Source: Chitinophaga pollutisoli (lineage in GTDB: Bacteria; Bacteroidota; Bacteroidia; Chitinophagales; Chitinophagaceae). Taken from it: 64,000 nucleotides of DNA. This document shows, piece by piece, positions 51,528-61,220 of the stretch. The DNA is taken from positions 1,240,001-1,304,000 of the forward strand of contig NZ_CP149822.1 in the NCBI RefSeq assembly GCF_038396755.1, given 5' to 3'. The notes beneath the pieces were generated by a model. It ran no database searches. It saw nothing but the letters and a program-made list of their open reading frames with translations, and was not told where the DNA came from. The translations under genes and the position numbers were made by a program. How positions within the stretch are numbered: position 1 is the stretch's first letter; each line of letters starts with the position of its first letter.

Positions 51528-53948
51528 TTATACTTGTCCTTCGATCGCTGCGATGGCGTTGATCGTTTTAAACACTGAATCCGGCGTCACGGAAATACTG
51601 TCGATCCCTTCTTCCACCAGGAACTTCGCGAAATCGGGATAATCGGAAGGCCCCTGTCCGCAGATCCCTACCTTCACGCCACGCTGCTTCGCCGTCCGGA
51701 TCAGCATGCGGATCATTTCTTTCACCGCCGGGTTGCGTTCGTCGTATAGATTCGCGACGAGCGACGAGTCCCGGTCGAGGCCGAGCGTCAGTTGCGTCAG
51801 GTCGTTGGAGCCGATGGAGAAACCATCGATATGCTGCGCGAAGGCATCAGCCAGGATCACGTTGGATGGCAATTCCGCCATCAGGTATAGCTCCAGGCCG
51901 TTTTCACCGCGCTTCAATCCATATTCAGCCATCGTATCCTGCACCTTCTGCAACTCTTCGACTGTCCGGCAGAACGGCACCATCAGCACGATATTGCTTA
52001 AACCCATTTCCTCCCTGGCTTTCCGGATGGCCTTGCATTCCAGCCCGAACGCCGCTTTGTAGCTCTCGGAATAATACCGCGAAGCACCACGCCAGCCGAT
52101 CATAGGATTCTCCTCCTTCGGCTCGAAATATTTTCCGCCGAGCAGGTTGTAGTATTCGTTGCTTTTGAAATCGGAGAACCGCACGATCACTTTATTCGGG
52201 TAGAAAGACGCGGCGATCTTGGCTACGCCGCAGGCGAGTTTGTTCACGAAGAAATCTTCTTCATGCTGGTAGCCGGCGATGAGGGTTCCGATTTTGGCGG
52301 AGAGATCCGCGTCCCCGATATCACGGTGCCGCAGCAAAGCCAGCGGGTGCGCCTGGATGTAGTTGTTGATGATAAATTCTTCCCGGGCCAGCCCCACGCC
52401 TTTATTGGGCAGATGGGCAAACTGGAACGCCAGCGACGGCGAGGCCACGTTGAGCATCACGTTCGTTTTCACTTCCGGCAACACGTCCAGGTCGTATTCC
52501 TCGCGGGTGAAGGGTATTTCGCCCTGGTAAACAAGGCCCACATCCCCTTCGGCACAGCTTACCGTTACCAGCTGGCCGCTTTGCAGCAATTCGGTGGCAT
52601 TCCCGCAACCTACAACGGCCGGCAACCCCATTTCGCGGGCCACGATGGCGGCGTGGCAGGTTCGGCCGCCTTTGTTGGTCACGATGGCGGATGCTTTTTT
52701 CATAATAGGCTCCCAGTCGGGATCGGTCATATCCGTTACCAGCACATCGCCTTCTTTGAACTCATGCCCTTCCAGCACACGCTTATCAAGCGAATACAGG
52801 ATGTTTACTTTCCCGGAAACGATCTTATCGCCCACGGCAATGCCTTTTACCAGCAACTTCTCCGCGCGGGATTCGTCGCGTATGGCATAGTCCACGAACT
52901 TTCCCGGGATGCGGCGCGAGTGGATCGTTTCGGGGCGGGCCTGTACGATGAACAGTTCCCGGCTCATGCCGTCTACCGCCCATTCAACATCCATCGGCGT
53001 CCAGGCTTGCTTCAGGTTGGAATAGTACTTTTCGATCTTCACGACCCAGTCCGCTATGGTCAGCGCCATGGCGTCGTCAAGGCAGAAGCGTTGCTGGGAA
53101 GCTTTTTCGGTGGGAATGATCCGCACGCGCTCATCGGCATCATCGCCGTATACCATCATCCTGTCCTTCACGCCGAGCTTCTTCTCGATGAGCGCGGCAT
53201 GCCCCAGGGCGAGGGTGGGTTTGAATACGACATATTCATCCGGCGACACGGCGCCCTGCACCACCATTTCACCCAGCCCGTAAGAGCCGTTGATCACGAC
53301 CACGTCTTTGAAGCCCGATTCGGTGTCCAGCGAAAACGCGACGCCGCTGGTGCCGAGATCGCTGCGGACCATTTTCTGCACGCAAACCGACAAGCCCACA
53401 GTAAAGTGATCGTAGCCGAAGTTTTCGCGGTAGGAAATCGCCCTGTCCGTAAACAGGGAAGCGAAGCAGTTCCGCACCGCATCTACCAGCGCCGCCGGTC
53501 CTCTTACGTTGAGATAGGTTTCCTGCTGGCCGGCGAAAGACGCGTCCGGCAGGTCTTCCGCCGTGGCGGAGGAGCGGACGGCCACATCGGTGATATCTTG
53601 CCCGTATTGTGCCGACAGCCCGCCGTACGCATCGATGATCAATTGCGACAAATGCGCCGGGAACCTTGCGTTGCGGACGAGATTGCGGATGGAAAGGCCC
53701 GCCCTGCGGAGGGATTCCACATCATCGAAATTGATTTCGCTGACGAGGTCTTTGATGCGATTGATGAGGTTATTGTGGGCGATGAATTCGTTGTAGGCAT
53801 GCGTGGTGATGACGAACCCATCCGGGATTCGGATGCCGAGGCTGGTGAGATGCTGCAGCATCTCCCCGAGCGACGCATTCTTCCCCCCGACGAGGGGAAT
53901 ATCGCCGATCCCTACCCTGCCGAGCGGCAGGATATATTGTTGTTCCAT
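51528..53948 (-). CDS. ppsA: Phosphoenolpyruvate synthase
   Basis: 806 residues; makes PEP, AMP and phosphate from pyruvate and ATP for gluconeogenesis. N-terminal ATP-grasp part: VGGKNASLGEML, VAVRSSATAEDLPDASFAGQ and MDVEWAVDG. The swivelling phosphohistidine domain has GGRTCHAAIVAREMGLPAVVG with catalytic His432. The C-terminal PEP/pyruvate barrel has FVRFSDFKSNEY-like VRFSDFKSNEYYNLLGG, MVPFCRT, FSIGSNDLTQLTLGLDRDS and GICGQGPSDYPDF, which holds the catalytic Cys. Length and all motifs are normal. It converges with maeB. Confidence 0.97.
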   Translation of the reverse strand: MEQQYILPLGRVGIGDIPLVGGKNASLGEMLQHLTSLGIRIPDGFVITTHAYNEFIAHNNLINRIKDLVSEINFDDVESLRRAGLSIRNLVRNARFPAHLSQLIIDAYGGLSAQYGQDITDVAVRSSATAEDLPDASFAGQQETYLNVRGPAALVDAVRNCFASLFTDRAISYRENFGYDHFTVGLSVCVQKMVRSDLGTSGVAFSLDTESGFKDVVVINGSYGLGEMVVQGAVSPDEYVVFKPTLALGHAALIEKKLGVKDRMMVYGDDADERVRIIPTEKASQQRFCLDDAMALTIADWVVKIEKYYSNLKQAWTPMDVEWAVDGMSRELFIVQARPETIHSRRIPGKFVDYAIRDESRAEKLLVKGIAVGDKIVSGKVNILYSLDKRVLEGHEFKEGDVLVTDMTDPDWEPIMKKASAIVTNKGGRTCHAAIVAREMGLPAVVGCGNATELLQSGQLVTVSCAEGDVGLVYQGEIPFTREEYDLDVLPEVKTNVMLNVASPSLAFQFAHLPNKGVGLAREEFIINNYIQAHPLALLRHRDIGDADLSAKIGTLIAGYQHEEDFFVNKLACGVAKIAASFYPNKVIVRFSDFKSNEYYNLLGGKYFEPKEENPMIGWRGASRYYSESYKAAFGLECKAIRKAREEMGLSNIVLMVPFCRTVEELQKVQDTMAEYGLKRGENGLELYLMAELPSNVILADAFAQHIDGFSIGSNDLTQLTLGLDRDSSLVANLYDERNPAVKEMIRMLIRTAKQRGVKVGICGQGPSDYPDFAKFLVEEGIDSISVTPDSVFKTINAIAAIEGQV

Positions 53949-54005
53949 AATTCCGTGGTTGTTTTGGTGTATGATGTAAAAAGTAAGGGGGTTATACGGT
54001 CTTCA

Positions 54006-55009
54006 TTAAAACATAGCGCCGGTAAGCGCTTCCAGCTGCATGCGCGGCGCCGCTTCATCTTCCTCGAACGCCATCTCGCCGAGGAACCTTTCGGCATCCA
54101 GCGCAGCCATGCACCCGGAGCCCGCGGCCGTCACCGCCTGGCGGTATTGCTTATCCTGCACGTCGCCGGCGGCAAACACGCCGGGGATGCTGGTACGCGA
54201 AGATCCGGGAATGGTTTTGATGTACCCGGCTTCGTCCATATCGAGCCAGCCGGAAAAGATATCCGAGTTAGGTTGATGGCCGATGGCGACGAAGAATCCG
54301 TTTACCGGGATCGTGCTTTTTTTCCGGATTTGTTATTGACGATGCGGACACCCTCCACGCGGGTATCGCCAAGCACTTCCTCCGTTTCCGCATTCCAGTA
54401 GATGTCGATGTTTTCCGCCATTTTTACGCGTTGCTGCATGACTTTAGAAGCTTTCATCCCGTGTTCGTCTTTCCGCACGATCATGCTTACGCGGCTGCAG
54501 ATTTTAGACAGGTACAGCGCTTCTTCGCAGGCGGTATCGCCTGCGCCCACGATGGCAACGGGTTTGCCGCGGAAAAAGAAACCGTCGCAAACGGCGCAGG
54601 CGCTCACACCGAAACCGTTTAGTTCCCGCTCACTGTCGAGCCCCAGCCATTTGGCGGAAGCGCCTGTAGCGATGATGACGGACTCCGCTTCCAGGAGCTC
54701 GGTTTCGTCGATCCAGACTTTAAAAGGCCGCTGGCTGAAATCCACCTTCGTAGCCAGGCCATACCGGATATCCGCGCCCATGCGGGCGGCCTGTTTTTCA
54801 AAGTTGACCATCATTTCAGGCCCCTGGATCCCTTCGGGATAGCCGGGATAGTTTTCTACTTCGGTGGTGATGGTGAGTTGTCCTCCGGGCTGGATGCCCT
54901 GATACATAACGGGATTTAGCCCGGCGCGGGAGGCGTAGATAGCCGCGGTATAGCCCGCAGGCCCGCTCCCGATGATCAAACACTTGATCCGGTTGGTTTC
55001 TGGTGTCAT
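54006..55009 (-). CDS. trxB: Thioredoxin reductase (frameshifted in this sequence)
   Basis: FAD/NADPH enzyme that reduces thioredoxin. N-terminal frame (55009 to about 54324): [20 protein letters not shown] (FAD), the redox pair Cys138/Cys141 in SACAVCDGF and [14 protein letters not shown] (NADPH). The frame breaks at a run of seven A on the coding strand (54317-54323); an eighth A would restore [19 protein letters not shown], after which the second segment continues with [30 protein letters not shown] (the FAD-binding end) to the stop at 54006. All parts of a normal enzyme of about 335 residues are present. For such a core gene, a sequencing error is likelier than true loss. Confidence 0.9.
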
Positions 55010-55347
55010 ACGTGAGAATTATAAAGGCAAATGGTTGGTATCGAAAATATTTCAGCCGAAATTCAAGAATGTTTGTGATTCCACAATCAACGGAAGAATA
55101 TTCCGTAATTTTTCCGGATTCTGCGCAAAAAACCGATTGCAATATCATCCAGGGCGGGCTAAACCATCTGATATGCCGTAAATCTTCCGGCAAAGGTATT
55201 TGCGTTTTCTATCCGGATGTTTCTTCGTCTTGACTCCAGACACGCGCCGGACCCTGATCATAGCTTATCAGATGCTTACCCGGGATACCGGAAGCCCCTG
55301 TTGCACATGGCGATGCCTAGCGGAACGGGGGCTTCCGCGATCAAAAT
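55010..55347. other. Intergenic region between trxB and the Lrp-type gene
   Basis: 338 bp without a credible coding sequence. It should contain the trxB promoter; no perfect -7 box was found. A hairpin lies close to the end of the Lrp-type gene. The short frames present have no family features. Confidence 0.6.
55289..55337 (-). terminator. Hairpin downstream of the Lrp-type gene
   Basis: A 14-bp stem with one G-T pair (55289-55302 with 55324-55337, CGGAAGCCCCTGTT type) begins 10 bp after the stop at 55348. No clear T-run follows, so it may act as an RNA-stabilising end rather than a full terminator. Confidence 0.5.
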
Positions 55348-55800
55348 TTATAACGTCACATTCCTCTTAAAAGCGCAACCCAGCTCCATGATAGAATCCG
55401 TTTTCGCTATGCCGGGAATACAATCAATTTTCTCATACAGCACTTTCCGCATATGCGCGTGGTCCCGCGCGATGATCCGCAGGTACAGGGTATAACTGCC
55501 GGAAATATAATAGCACTCCGTGACTTCGGGGATATTCTTCAGCGCCTCGATGATCCGGTTTGAATCCTGGTCCTTTTCCAGCGTGATGCCCGTAAAAGCG
55601 CCCCAGTCGTAACCCAGTTGTTTCTCATTGAGCACCGGTTTAATCCCTTCGAGAATACCCGATTCCATTAACCGGCTGACCCGCTGGTGAATCATCGTAT
55701 TGGACACGCCCAGCGCCGTGGCAATAGCTGAATAAGGCTTGCGCCCGTCTTTTTCCAGTTCCTTCAATATCTGGATATCAAATGCGTCAACATGCTCCAT
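55348..55800 (-). CDS. Lrp/AsnC-family transcriptional regulator
   Basis: 150 residues. An N-terminal winged helix-turn-helix (FDIQILKELEKDGRKPYSAIATALGVSNTMIHQRVSRL) is followed by an AsnC ligand-binding domain (GAFTGITLEKDQDSNRIIEALKNIPEVTECYYISGSYTLYLRII). Such proteins sense amino acids. It is divergent from rocD-rocF with a 121-bp A/T-rich gap, so it very probably controls arginine/ornithine catabolism, with an amino acid such as arginine or ornithine as effector (inference from position). Confidence 0.93.
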   Translation of the reverse strand: MEHVDAFDIQILKELEKDGRKPYSAIATALGVSNTMIHQRVSRLMESGILEGIKPVLNEKQLGYDWGAFTGITLEKDQDSNRIIEALKNIPEVTECYYISGSYTLYLRIIARDHAHMRKVLYEKIDCIPGIAKTDSIMELGCAFKRNVTL

Positions 55801-55921
55801 ACAACCCGGATTTCGTTTGTTTTGACTTATTTTGACGACAATTTAATTCATTTTTAACTTTCATAAGGCATTTTTAAGTTAAATTGCATTTCAGATTTCA
55901 CTGATACAAAAACCAACCACG

Positions 55922-57178
55922 ATGGAAATACTGGAGCAATTATCAAAAAGCGATGCCTTCATCACCAAAGAACATCATTACGGCGCGCATAACTACCACC
56001 CGTTGCCCGTAGTGCTGGAAAGAGGGGAAGGCGTTTACCTGTGGGATGTGGAAGGCAGGCAATATTTTGATTTCCTTTCGGCCTATTCGGCCGTCAACCA
56101 GGGGCATTGCCATCCGCGCATTACGGCGGCGCTGATCAGACAGGCGGAAAAACTCACCCTTAATTCCAGGGCGTTTTACAATAATAAACTGGGCGAATTT
56201 GAAGAATATCTTTGCCGGCTGTTCGGGTACGACAAAGCCCTGGTCATGAATACCGGCGTGGAAGCCGTGGAAACGGCGATGAAGCTCTGCAGGAAATGGG
56301 GCTATACCGTGAAAGGCATCCCGGAAGGCAAGGCGAAGATCGTGTTCGCCGACGGGAATTTCCATGGCCGCACGATCTCGGTGGTGTCCGCGTCCGACGA
56401 CGAGCAGGCCCGTAAAGGCTTCGGGCCTTTCCTCGACGGGATCGAAAAAGTACCCTTCAACGACGCCCACGCCCTCGAAACCCTTTTACAAAAAGACGAG
56501 CATATCGCAGGCGTTATCCTGGAGCCGATCCAGGGTGAGGCGGGCGTGGTGGTGCCGGACGACGACTACCTGGCGCGCGTGGCGGCGCTGTGCGAGCGGT
56601 TCAACGTGCTGTACATCGCAGACGAGATCCAGACCGGGATCGGGAGAACCGGCAGCATGCTGGCATCCTACGACATCGCCACCGGCGAGGGCAAACCCGA
56701 TATGCTGATTCTCGGGAAAGCGGTATCCGGCGGCACGATGCCCGTTTCCGCCGTACTGGCTAACGATGAAGTGATGCTCTGCATCAAGCCCGGGGAACAC
56801 GGTTCCACTTACGGCGGCAATCCGCTCGCATGTGCGGTTTCAATGGAAGCCATCCAGGTGGTGATCGACGAAGACCTCCCGCTGAACGCATTCAAAATGG
56901 GAAGTTTGCTGCGCGAAGGTTTGCGGGATATCGCCAAACGCCACGGCGTCATTACCGAAGTGAGAGGCAAGGGCCTGCTCACCGCCATTGTGGTGGATAA
57001 CACGGCTAACCCCGAACTGGCCTGGGATCTCTGCCTGGAGTTCAAACATCGCGGGCTGTTGGCCAAGCCCACCCATGGCAATAAAATCAGGTTCGCACCA
57101 CCGTTAATCATCCATTCCAAACAGGTGATTGAAAGTCTGACCATTATTGAAAACGCTATTAAATCCCGATGTTTATGA
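55922..57178 (+). CDS. rocD: Ornithine aminotransferase
   Basis: 418-residue class III PLP aminotransferase; transfers the delta-amino group of ornithine to 2-oxoglutarate to give glutamate semialdehyde. Evidence: [27 protein letters not shown] near the start, [36 protein letters not shown], the Asp of [14 protein letters not shown] and the PLP lysine Lys266 in [36 protein letters not shown] is typical of ornithine aminotransferase. It overlaps the arginase start, as expected for an arginine-to-glutamate pathway. Confidence 0.96.
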   Translation: MEILEQLSKSDAFITKEHHYGAHNYHPLPVVLERGEGVYLWDVEGRQYFDFLSAYSAVNQGHCHPRITAALIRQAEKLTLNSRAFYNNKLGEFEEYLCRLFGYDKALVMNTGVEAVETAMKLCRKWGYTVKGIPEGKAKIVFADGNFHGRTISVVSASDDEQARKGFGPFLDGIEKVPFNDAHALETLLQKDEHIAGVILEPIQGEAGVVVPDDDYLARVAALCERFNVLYIADEIQTGIGRTGSMLASYDIATGEGKPDMLILGKAVSGGTMPVSAVLANDEVMLCIKPGEHGSTYGGNPLACAVSMEAIQVVIDEDLPLNAFKMGSLLREGLRDIAKRHGVITEVRGKGLLTAIVVDNTANPELAWDLCLEFKHRGLLAKPTHGNKIRFAPPLIIHSKQVIESLTIIENAIKSRCL

Positions 57179-58146
57179 TCCCATCCCTGAAGCTCATAAA
57201 AAACAGGTCGGATATCGGCGCGGGTACGCGCGGGTCAGACATGGGAATCGACGCGATGGAAATTGCCGCTATCAACAAAGGGAACCACTTCTTCCACCAG
57301 GTTGCCTTTACTGAAATACAAACGCGTAACGAAGCCGTGTACCACGGCGATGAAGATGCCTGCGGCCGCCGTATCGGGCAGATCGTGGAACAATGCAGGC
57401 AGCTCGCGGAGGTTGTTTGCGAAACCCTTACCGGGAAAGAATTCCCCGTAATCATCTCCGGCGATCACTCCTCCGGCATCGGTACTATCAGCGGCATCAA
57501 AGCCGCATTCCCCGATAAAACCCTCGGCGTGATATGGATCGATGCGCACGCGGATATCCATTCCCCCTACACCACCCCTTCCGGCAACCTGCACGGTATG
57601 CCGCTGGCAGCCGTCATGCACCAGGATAACCTGTCCTGCCGCATCAATGACGTGAACACCCACACCGCCGCCGCCTGGGAACTACTGAAAACGCTGGGCG
57701 CGCCGGGCGTAAAACTTCATCCCGAACACCTGGTTTATTTCGGCGTGCGCGACACAGAACCGGCGGAAGACAAGTTAATCGAACAACTCGGCATTCAAAA
57801 CTACACCGTTGCCCAGGTACGGCAACTAGGGATACAACACTGCATCGCGGAGGCATTGGAACGCCTGGCGGCTTGCGATATGATTTACGTTTCGTTCGAT
57901 GTGGACAGCATGGATTGCGACCAGATCTCCGACGGCACCGGCACACCCGTTCCGGAAGGATTTGCTTCCGGCGAAATCATCAGCATGACCGAAGCGATCT
58001 TCCGCACGGGGAAAGTCATCTGCTATGAAATCGTGGAAGTAAACCCGCTCCTGGACCACCGGGGCAACAGGATGGCAGAGGTCGCATTCGATATCCTGGA
58101 TGCTGTTACAAGGCCCATGCTAAAGGCATATACAACAGGAGAATAA
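57175..58146 (+). CDS. rocF: Arginase
   Basis: Splits arginine into ornithine and urea. The binuclear manganese motifs are present: [14 protein letters not shown] (His), [11 protein letters not shown] (Asp-x-His-x-Asp) and [11 protein letters not shown] (Asp-x-Asp); [10 protein letters not shown] binds substrate. About 323 residues, normal for arginase. The ATG at 57175 overlaps the rocD stop as ATGA and is preferred; an ATG at 57169 is also possible. Product ornithine feeds RocD. Confidence 0.95.
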   Translation: MIPSLKLIKNRSDIGAGTRGSDMGIDAMEIAAINKGNHFFHQVAFTEIQTRNEAVYHGDEDACGRRIGQIVEQCRQLAEVVCETLTGKEFPVIISGDHSSGIGTISGIKAAFPDKTLGVIWIDAHADIHSPYTTPSGNLHGMPLAAVMHQDNLSCRINDVNTHTAAAWELLKTLGAPGVKLHPEHLVYFGVRDTEPAEDKLIEQLGIQNYTVAQVRQLGIQHCIAEALERLAACDMIYVSFDVDSMDCDQISDGTGTPVPEGFASGEIISMTEAIFRTGKVICYEIVEVNPLLDHRGNRMAEVAFDILDAVTRPMLKAYTTGE

Positions 58147-58472
58147 ATATCCAGGCAATAGGCACCGCGGCCGTCAGCTCAGCACGCCGCCACTTAAAGC
58201 CCTGTCAGCATCCGCCACTAACCCGTGTGTTACACATTTTCGCGTTGACGCCTAATGTGACCATATCGCGAGACAGGCTGCAAAAAGAGATTTGGGAAGA
58301 TGAGGGTGTGATCGTAGGCCGCAGCCCGGATATGTTCATTTCCAAACTCAGAAAGAAGCTGGACCCTGACCCCACGGTCAAAATTGCCGTTATACGCGGC
58401 AAGGGATATAAGCTGGAGATTAGCAACCAGGATAATCTGCGTCCGACTATTGGTCTGGAGAACTGCCGATAA
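58147..58472 (+). pseudogene. Remnant of an OmpR/PhoB-type response regulator (winged helix only)
   Basis: The frame around 58227-58472 encodes a C-terminal winged-helix DNA-binding domain: LTPNVTISRDRLQKEIW, RSPDMFISKLRKKLDPDP and IRGKGYKLEI, the standard OmpR/PhoB pattern. No receiver domain precedes it: upstream sequence reaches the rocF stop within 80 bp and shows no receiver motifs, and the only start would be a GTG at 58227. It is best read as the truncated end of a lost response-regulator gene, although a free DNA-binding domain cannot be ruled out. Confidence 0.75.
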
Positions 58473-58517
58473 TTTGCCCGTTTGCTATCCCATTTCCCGG
58501 AAATTGTCAATTTTAAT

Positions 58518-58525
58518 TACCTTTG
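58518..58525 (+). promoter_or_regulatory. -7 box TACCTTTG upstream of rsgA
   Basis: A perfect TAnnTTTG match with TTTC 21 bp upstream (3 of 4 for the -33 element). The rsgA ATG is about 175 bp downstream, so the leader is long; it starts with a 15-codon open frame (58532-58579, MTRTSTYNLLSIIVA). Confidence 0.5.
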
Positions 58526-58700
58526 TACCTCATGACACGCACATCAACATATAACCTTTTGTCGATCATTGTCGCCTAGCGCAGGCCCGCAAAGCATCCC
58601 CGCTTTATTATTACCTGGCTACCTGCGTTGACTTTTCCCATCATTTATTGATAAAAACTTGCTATGCCTGTCCGCATACGCAAGACAGCATAATATTACC

Positions 58701-59759
58701 ATGCCGACATTACAGTCGTACGGATGGAATGCGCATTTCATGCGCCATTTCGAAACAAACACAACCCAGCACCTCGAAGCCGCGAGAGTGCTGTCTATAC
58801 AAGGCTTTAAACACCTCCTCATTACAGCAACAGGCAATGCAGACGCGCAATTGTCAGGTGCGCTTATGAACAGCCGCGAGCCGGAAGACTACCCGAAAGT
58901 AGGTGACTGGGTGCTGGCAAAGCGGTATGACGCAGAAGGCATCATCATCGACACTTTGCCCAGGATCAACGCACTTAGCCGCAAGGCGCCCGGTACGCAA
59001 AGCACGCGCCAGGTGCTGGCGGCCAATATCGATGCGGCGTTTATCGTGCAGGGCCTCGACCGCGACTTCAACCTCATGCGCCTGCAACGTTACCTGCAGC
59101 AAATCGTGCAGTGCAACATCCGGCCGGTAGTTATCCTCAACAAGGCAGACCTCGTTCCCGATCCGGAAACGTACCGGCAAACGGTACAGGAACTGGGATA
59201 CAACTGCCCGGTGGTGCTCACCAGCGCGCTGCAACCCTCGCAGGACGAGTGGGCGCGCCAATACCTCCTGCCACAGCACACTTACATCCTGCTGGGCTCG
59301 TCCGGCGTGGGCAAAAGCACGCTGCTTAATAGCCTGCTGGGTTACAGGTTGCAGGAAGAAGGCGCTACCAGCACCGCCAACAACAAGGGTAAACATACCA
59401 CCACCGCCAGGCATCTCGTATTGCTGCCCAACGGCAGCATGATCATCGACGTGCCGGGCATGCGCGAGTTCGGTGTAACAGACGAGGGTGCGGGCGACGG
59501 CGTCTATCACCCGCAGATCGATGCACTGGCGCCGCAATGCCGGTTCGGTGACTGCACGCATCAGCACGAACCAGGATGCGCCATAACGGCCGCCGTCCGC
59601 AGCGGCGAACTGCCGGAACCGGTATACCGCAGCTACCTGAAGCTACTGCGCGAGCAATATCATTTCCAGGCCAGCGAAGCGGATAAGAAGCGAAACATCA
59701 AGCAACTTACCAAACTGGTGAAACAGGTGGTGAAGCATCGCAAGAACAACAAGTATTAA
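58701..59759 (+). CDS. rsgA: Ribosome small-subunit-dependent GTPase A
   Basis: 352-residue assembly GTPase that helps mature the 30S subunit. The GTPase motifs are circularly permuted, as is diagnostic: G4 (VVILNKADL) first, then G1 (ILLGSSGVGKSTLLN) and G3 (IIDVPGMREFG). An OB-fold precedes them and a zinc-binding end follows (CRFGDCTHQHEPGC). KGKHTTTARHL is the switch region. The start is the ATG at 58701 (MPTLQSYGW); the earlier in-frame start at 58659 adds unrelated residues. A hairpin terminator lies 18 bp downstream. Confidence 0.95.
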   Translation: MPTLQSYGWNAHFMRHFETNTTQHLEAARVLSIQGFKHLLITATGNADAQLSGALMNSREPEDYPKVGDWVLAKRYDAEGIIIDTLPRINALSRKAPGTQSTRQVLAANIDAAFIVQGLDRDFNLMRLQRYLQQIVQCNIRPVVILNKADLVPDPETYRQTVQELGYNCPVVLTSALQPSQDEWARQYLLPQHTYILLGSSGVGKSTLLNSLLGYRLQEEGATSTANNKGKHTTTARHLVLLPNGSMIIDVPGMREFGVTDEGAGDGVYHPQIDALAPQCRFGDCTHQHEPGCAITAAVRSGELPEPVYRSYLKLLREQYHFQASEADKKRNIKQLTKLVKQVVKHRKNNKY

Positions 59760-59777
59760 TACCCGTAATGATGAAAA

Positions 59778-59806
59778 AAAGCGGCCTGTGCATTACAGGC
59801 CGCTTT
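59778..59806 (+). terminator. Terminator of rsgA
   Basis: A perfect 12-bp stem (AAAGCGGCCTGT at 59778-59789, complement 59795-59806) with a 5-nt loop; the stem itself ends in TTT. Confidence 0.75.
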
Positions 59807-59912
59807 CATGCCGGGTAGTTCACGGATTTCGTCCCCTTATTCACCCGGTTGGTACATATTCCGATACAGATCCCCGTCAAATCCTCTACTTTTTCAAAAA
59901 TCAAACGGAAGC

Positions 59913-60419
59913 ATGAAAAAGTACCTGTTATGGATCCTGGTGTGCTGGAGCGGAACGGCTACGGCCCAGATGGCGGCGGCGCAAAAAGTTACCCCGGAAT
60001 ACCTGCATGAAACCCGGATCAAAAACCATCCGCCGGAAATCTGGCAAGTCATCCGCGACCTGCCGAAAGTAAAAGACTACGCCAACGGCTTGATCTCCGA
60101 AGTGAATATCCGGACGGAACGTGGGACGCAGTACCGCGACCTGGTATTCGCCGACGGCCGCAAACGAACCGACGAGATCCAGCAGGTGCACGAATCCTAC
60201 AAATTCTTCGTATTCCAGATATCATCTCCCCTGCCTGCCGGCGTAACAAAAGCCATCGTGACGGCGCTGGTGGAGTCGCTGCCCGAAAGCAAAGGCACAT
60301 CGGTGGTTCGGTGGTCCATCATTATGGATGGCGAAAAAGCCGCTAAAAAGGTCCTGACCGACACTTTAACCGCCGAAATCGCCCAATACGAGGCCGGTCT
60401 GAAAAAGCTGCTGGAATAG
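59913..60419 (+). CDS. Secreted SRPBCC/START-like protein
   Basis: 168 residues with a signal peptide (YLLWILVCWSGTATAQ). The mature part looks like a START/polyketide-cyclase-type ligand pocket: HETRIKNHPPEIWQVIRDLPKVKDYA, RYRDLVFADGRKRTDEI-like QYRDLVFADGRKRTDEIQ, and SVVRWSIIMDGEKAAK, ending in a long helix (LTAEIAQYEAGLKKLLE). Ligand unknown. The start ATG at 59913 gives the signal peptide. It is followed by a terminator. Confidence 0.8.
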   Translation: MKKYLLWILVCWSGTATAQMAAAQKVTPEYLHETRIKNHPPEIWQVIRDLPKVKDYANGLISEVNIRTERGTQYRDLVFADGRKRTDEIQQVHESYKFFVFQISSPLPAGVTKAIVTALVESLPESKGTSVVRWSIIMDGEKAAKKVLTDTLTAEIAQYEAGLKKLLE

Positions 60420-60460
60420 GTTCGCAGTAAAACATAGTGCCCTTTCCAGGGAAAATGAGA

Positions 60461-60498
60461 AAAAGACAAGTCGGCTTGCGCTGATTTGTCTTTTTTTT
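60461..60498 (+). terminator. Terminator after the secreted SRPBCC-like gene
   Basis: A 15-bp stem with two G-T pairs (AAAAGACAAGTCGGC at 60461-60475 with 60480-60494), a TTGC loop and eight T. Strong. Confidence 0.85.
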
Positions 60499-60513
60499 GC
60501 TGCCGCCTTGTTG

Positions 60514-60521
60514 TACTTTTG
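60514..60521 (+). promoter_or_regulatory. -7 box TACTTTTG for the second SRPBCC gene
   Basis: A perfect TAnnTTTG match, 68 bp before the start codon at 60590, directly after the previous terminator. Confidence 0.55.
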
Positions 60522-60589
60522 CCCCTATCCCGCATATCTGAAAAAACAGCACGGCTGCTCCCTGCAAATGTGCTCCCCAACAAGAACGT

Positions 60590-61066
60590 ATGACAAACAG
60601 AAACCTCATTAAGGCCACCGGCTCGATCCTCGTACATCAAAATGTGGAAAACACCTTTGCGTTTTTCGCCGATCCCAGCAACGATAGCCTATGGCGCACG
60701 GAAATAAACGACAGCGTACCAGACGGCCCTTTGCAAACCGGCACCACCATTTCAGAATATTCTTACCTGTCGAAAAAAGCCGCCAACAATTTGCTGCAAC
60801 TGAAATGCATCCGGTTCGATAAAAACAAAGCCGCCATCTTTGAAACGCCCGGCGAGGCCAGGTTTTACCTGAAAAGCCAGCGAACGGTGAAAGCCATTTC
60901 CGAGAACACGACGGAAATCACTTACCAACTCGAATTTGATAAAAGCATCGTCAAATTCGCGATAGGTTTCAATCTGCCGGACTTTATCGTTTCGTATAAA
61001 GCGAAAAGCGATATGAAGAAGTATCTGCGGCAACTGAAGCTGCATCTTGGCAGCGCCCGTTTGTAA
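60590..61066 (+). CDS. SRPBCC-family protein
   Basis: 158-residue cytoplasmic START-like protein. Pattern: IKATGSILVHQNVENTFAFFADPSNDSLWRTEI (the first strand and helix of the fold) and TTEITYQLEFDKSIVKFAIG, then a C-terminal helix SYKAKSDMKKYLRQLKLHL. It lacks a signal peptide, unlike the neighbouring gene. No known catalytic function. Confidence 0.85.
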   Translation: MTNRNLIKATGSILVHQNVENTFAFFADPSNDSLWRTEINDSVPDGPLQTGTTISEYSYLSKKAANNLLQLKCIRFDKNKAAIFETPGEARFYLKSQRTVKAISENTTEITYQLEFDKSIVKFAIGFNLPDFIVSYKAKSDMKKYLRQLKLHLGSARL

Positions 61067-61220
61067 GACCGGGGTTTATCCGCGACAACATCGACAAAAG
61101 CCTGCCCGGAAAATTCGAAAGCCTGTTAGACAATACATATGCTACGGGAGTAATCCACGTGCAAATGGCTTTCCTTTGCAGAAATTATGTCCATTTTAGT
61201 ATCTTGATGAAAAACCAGCC

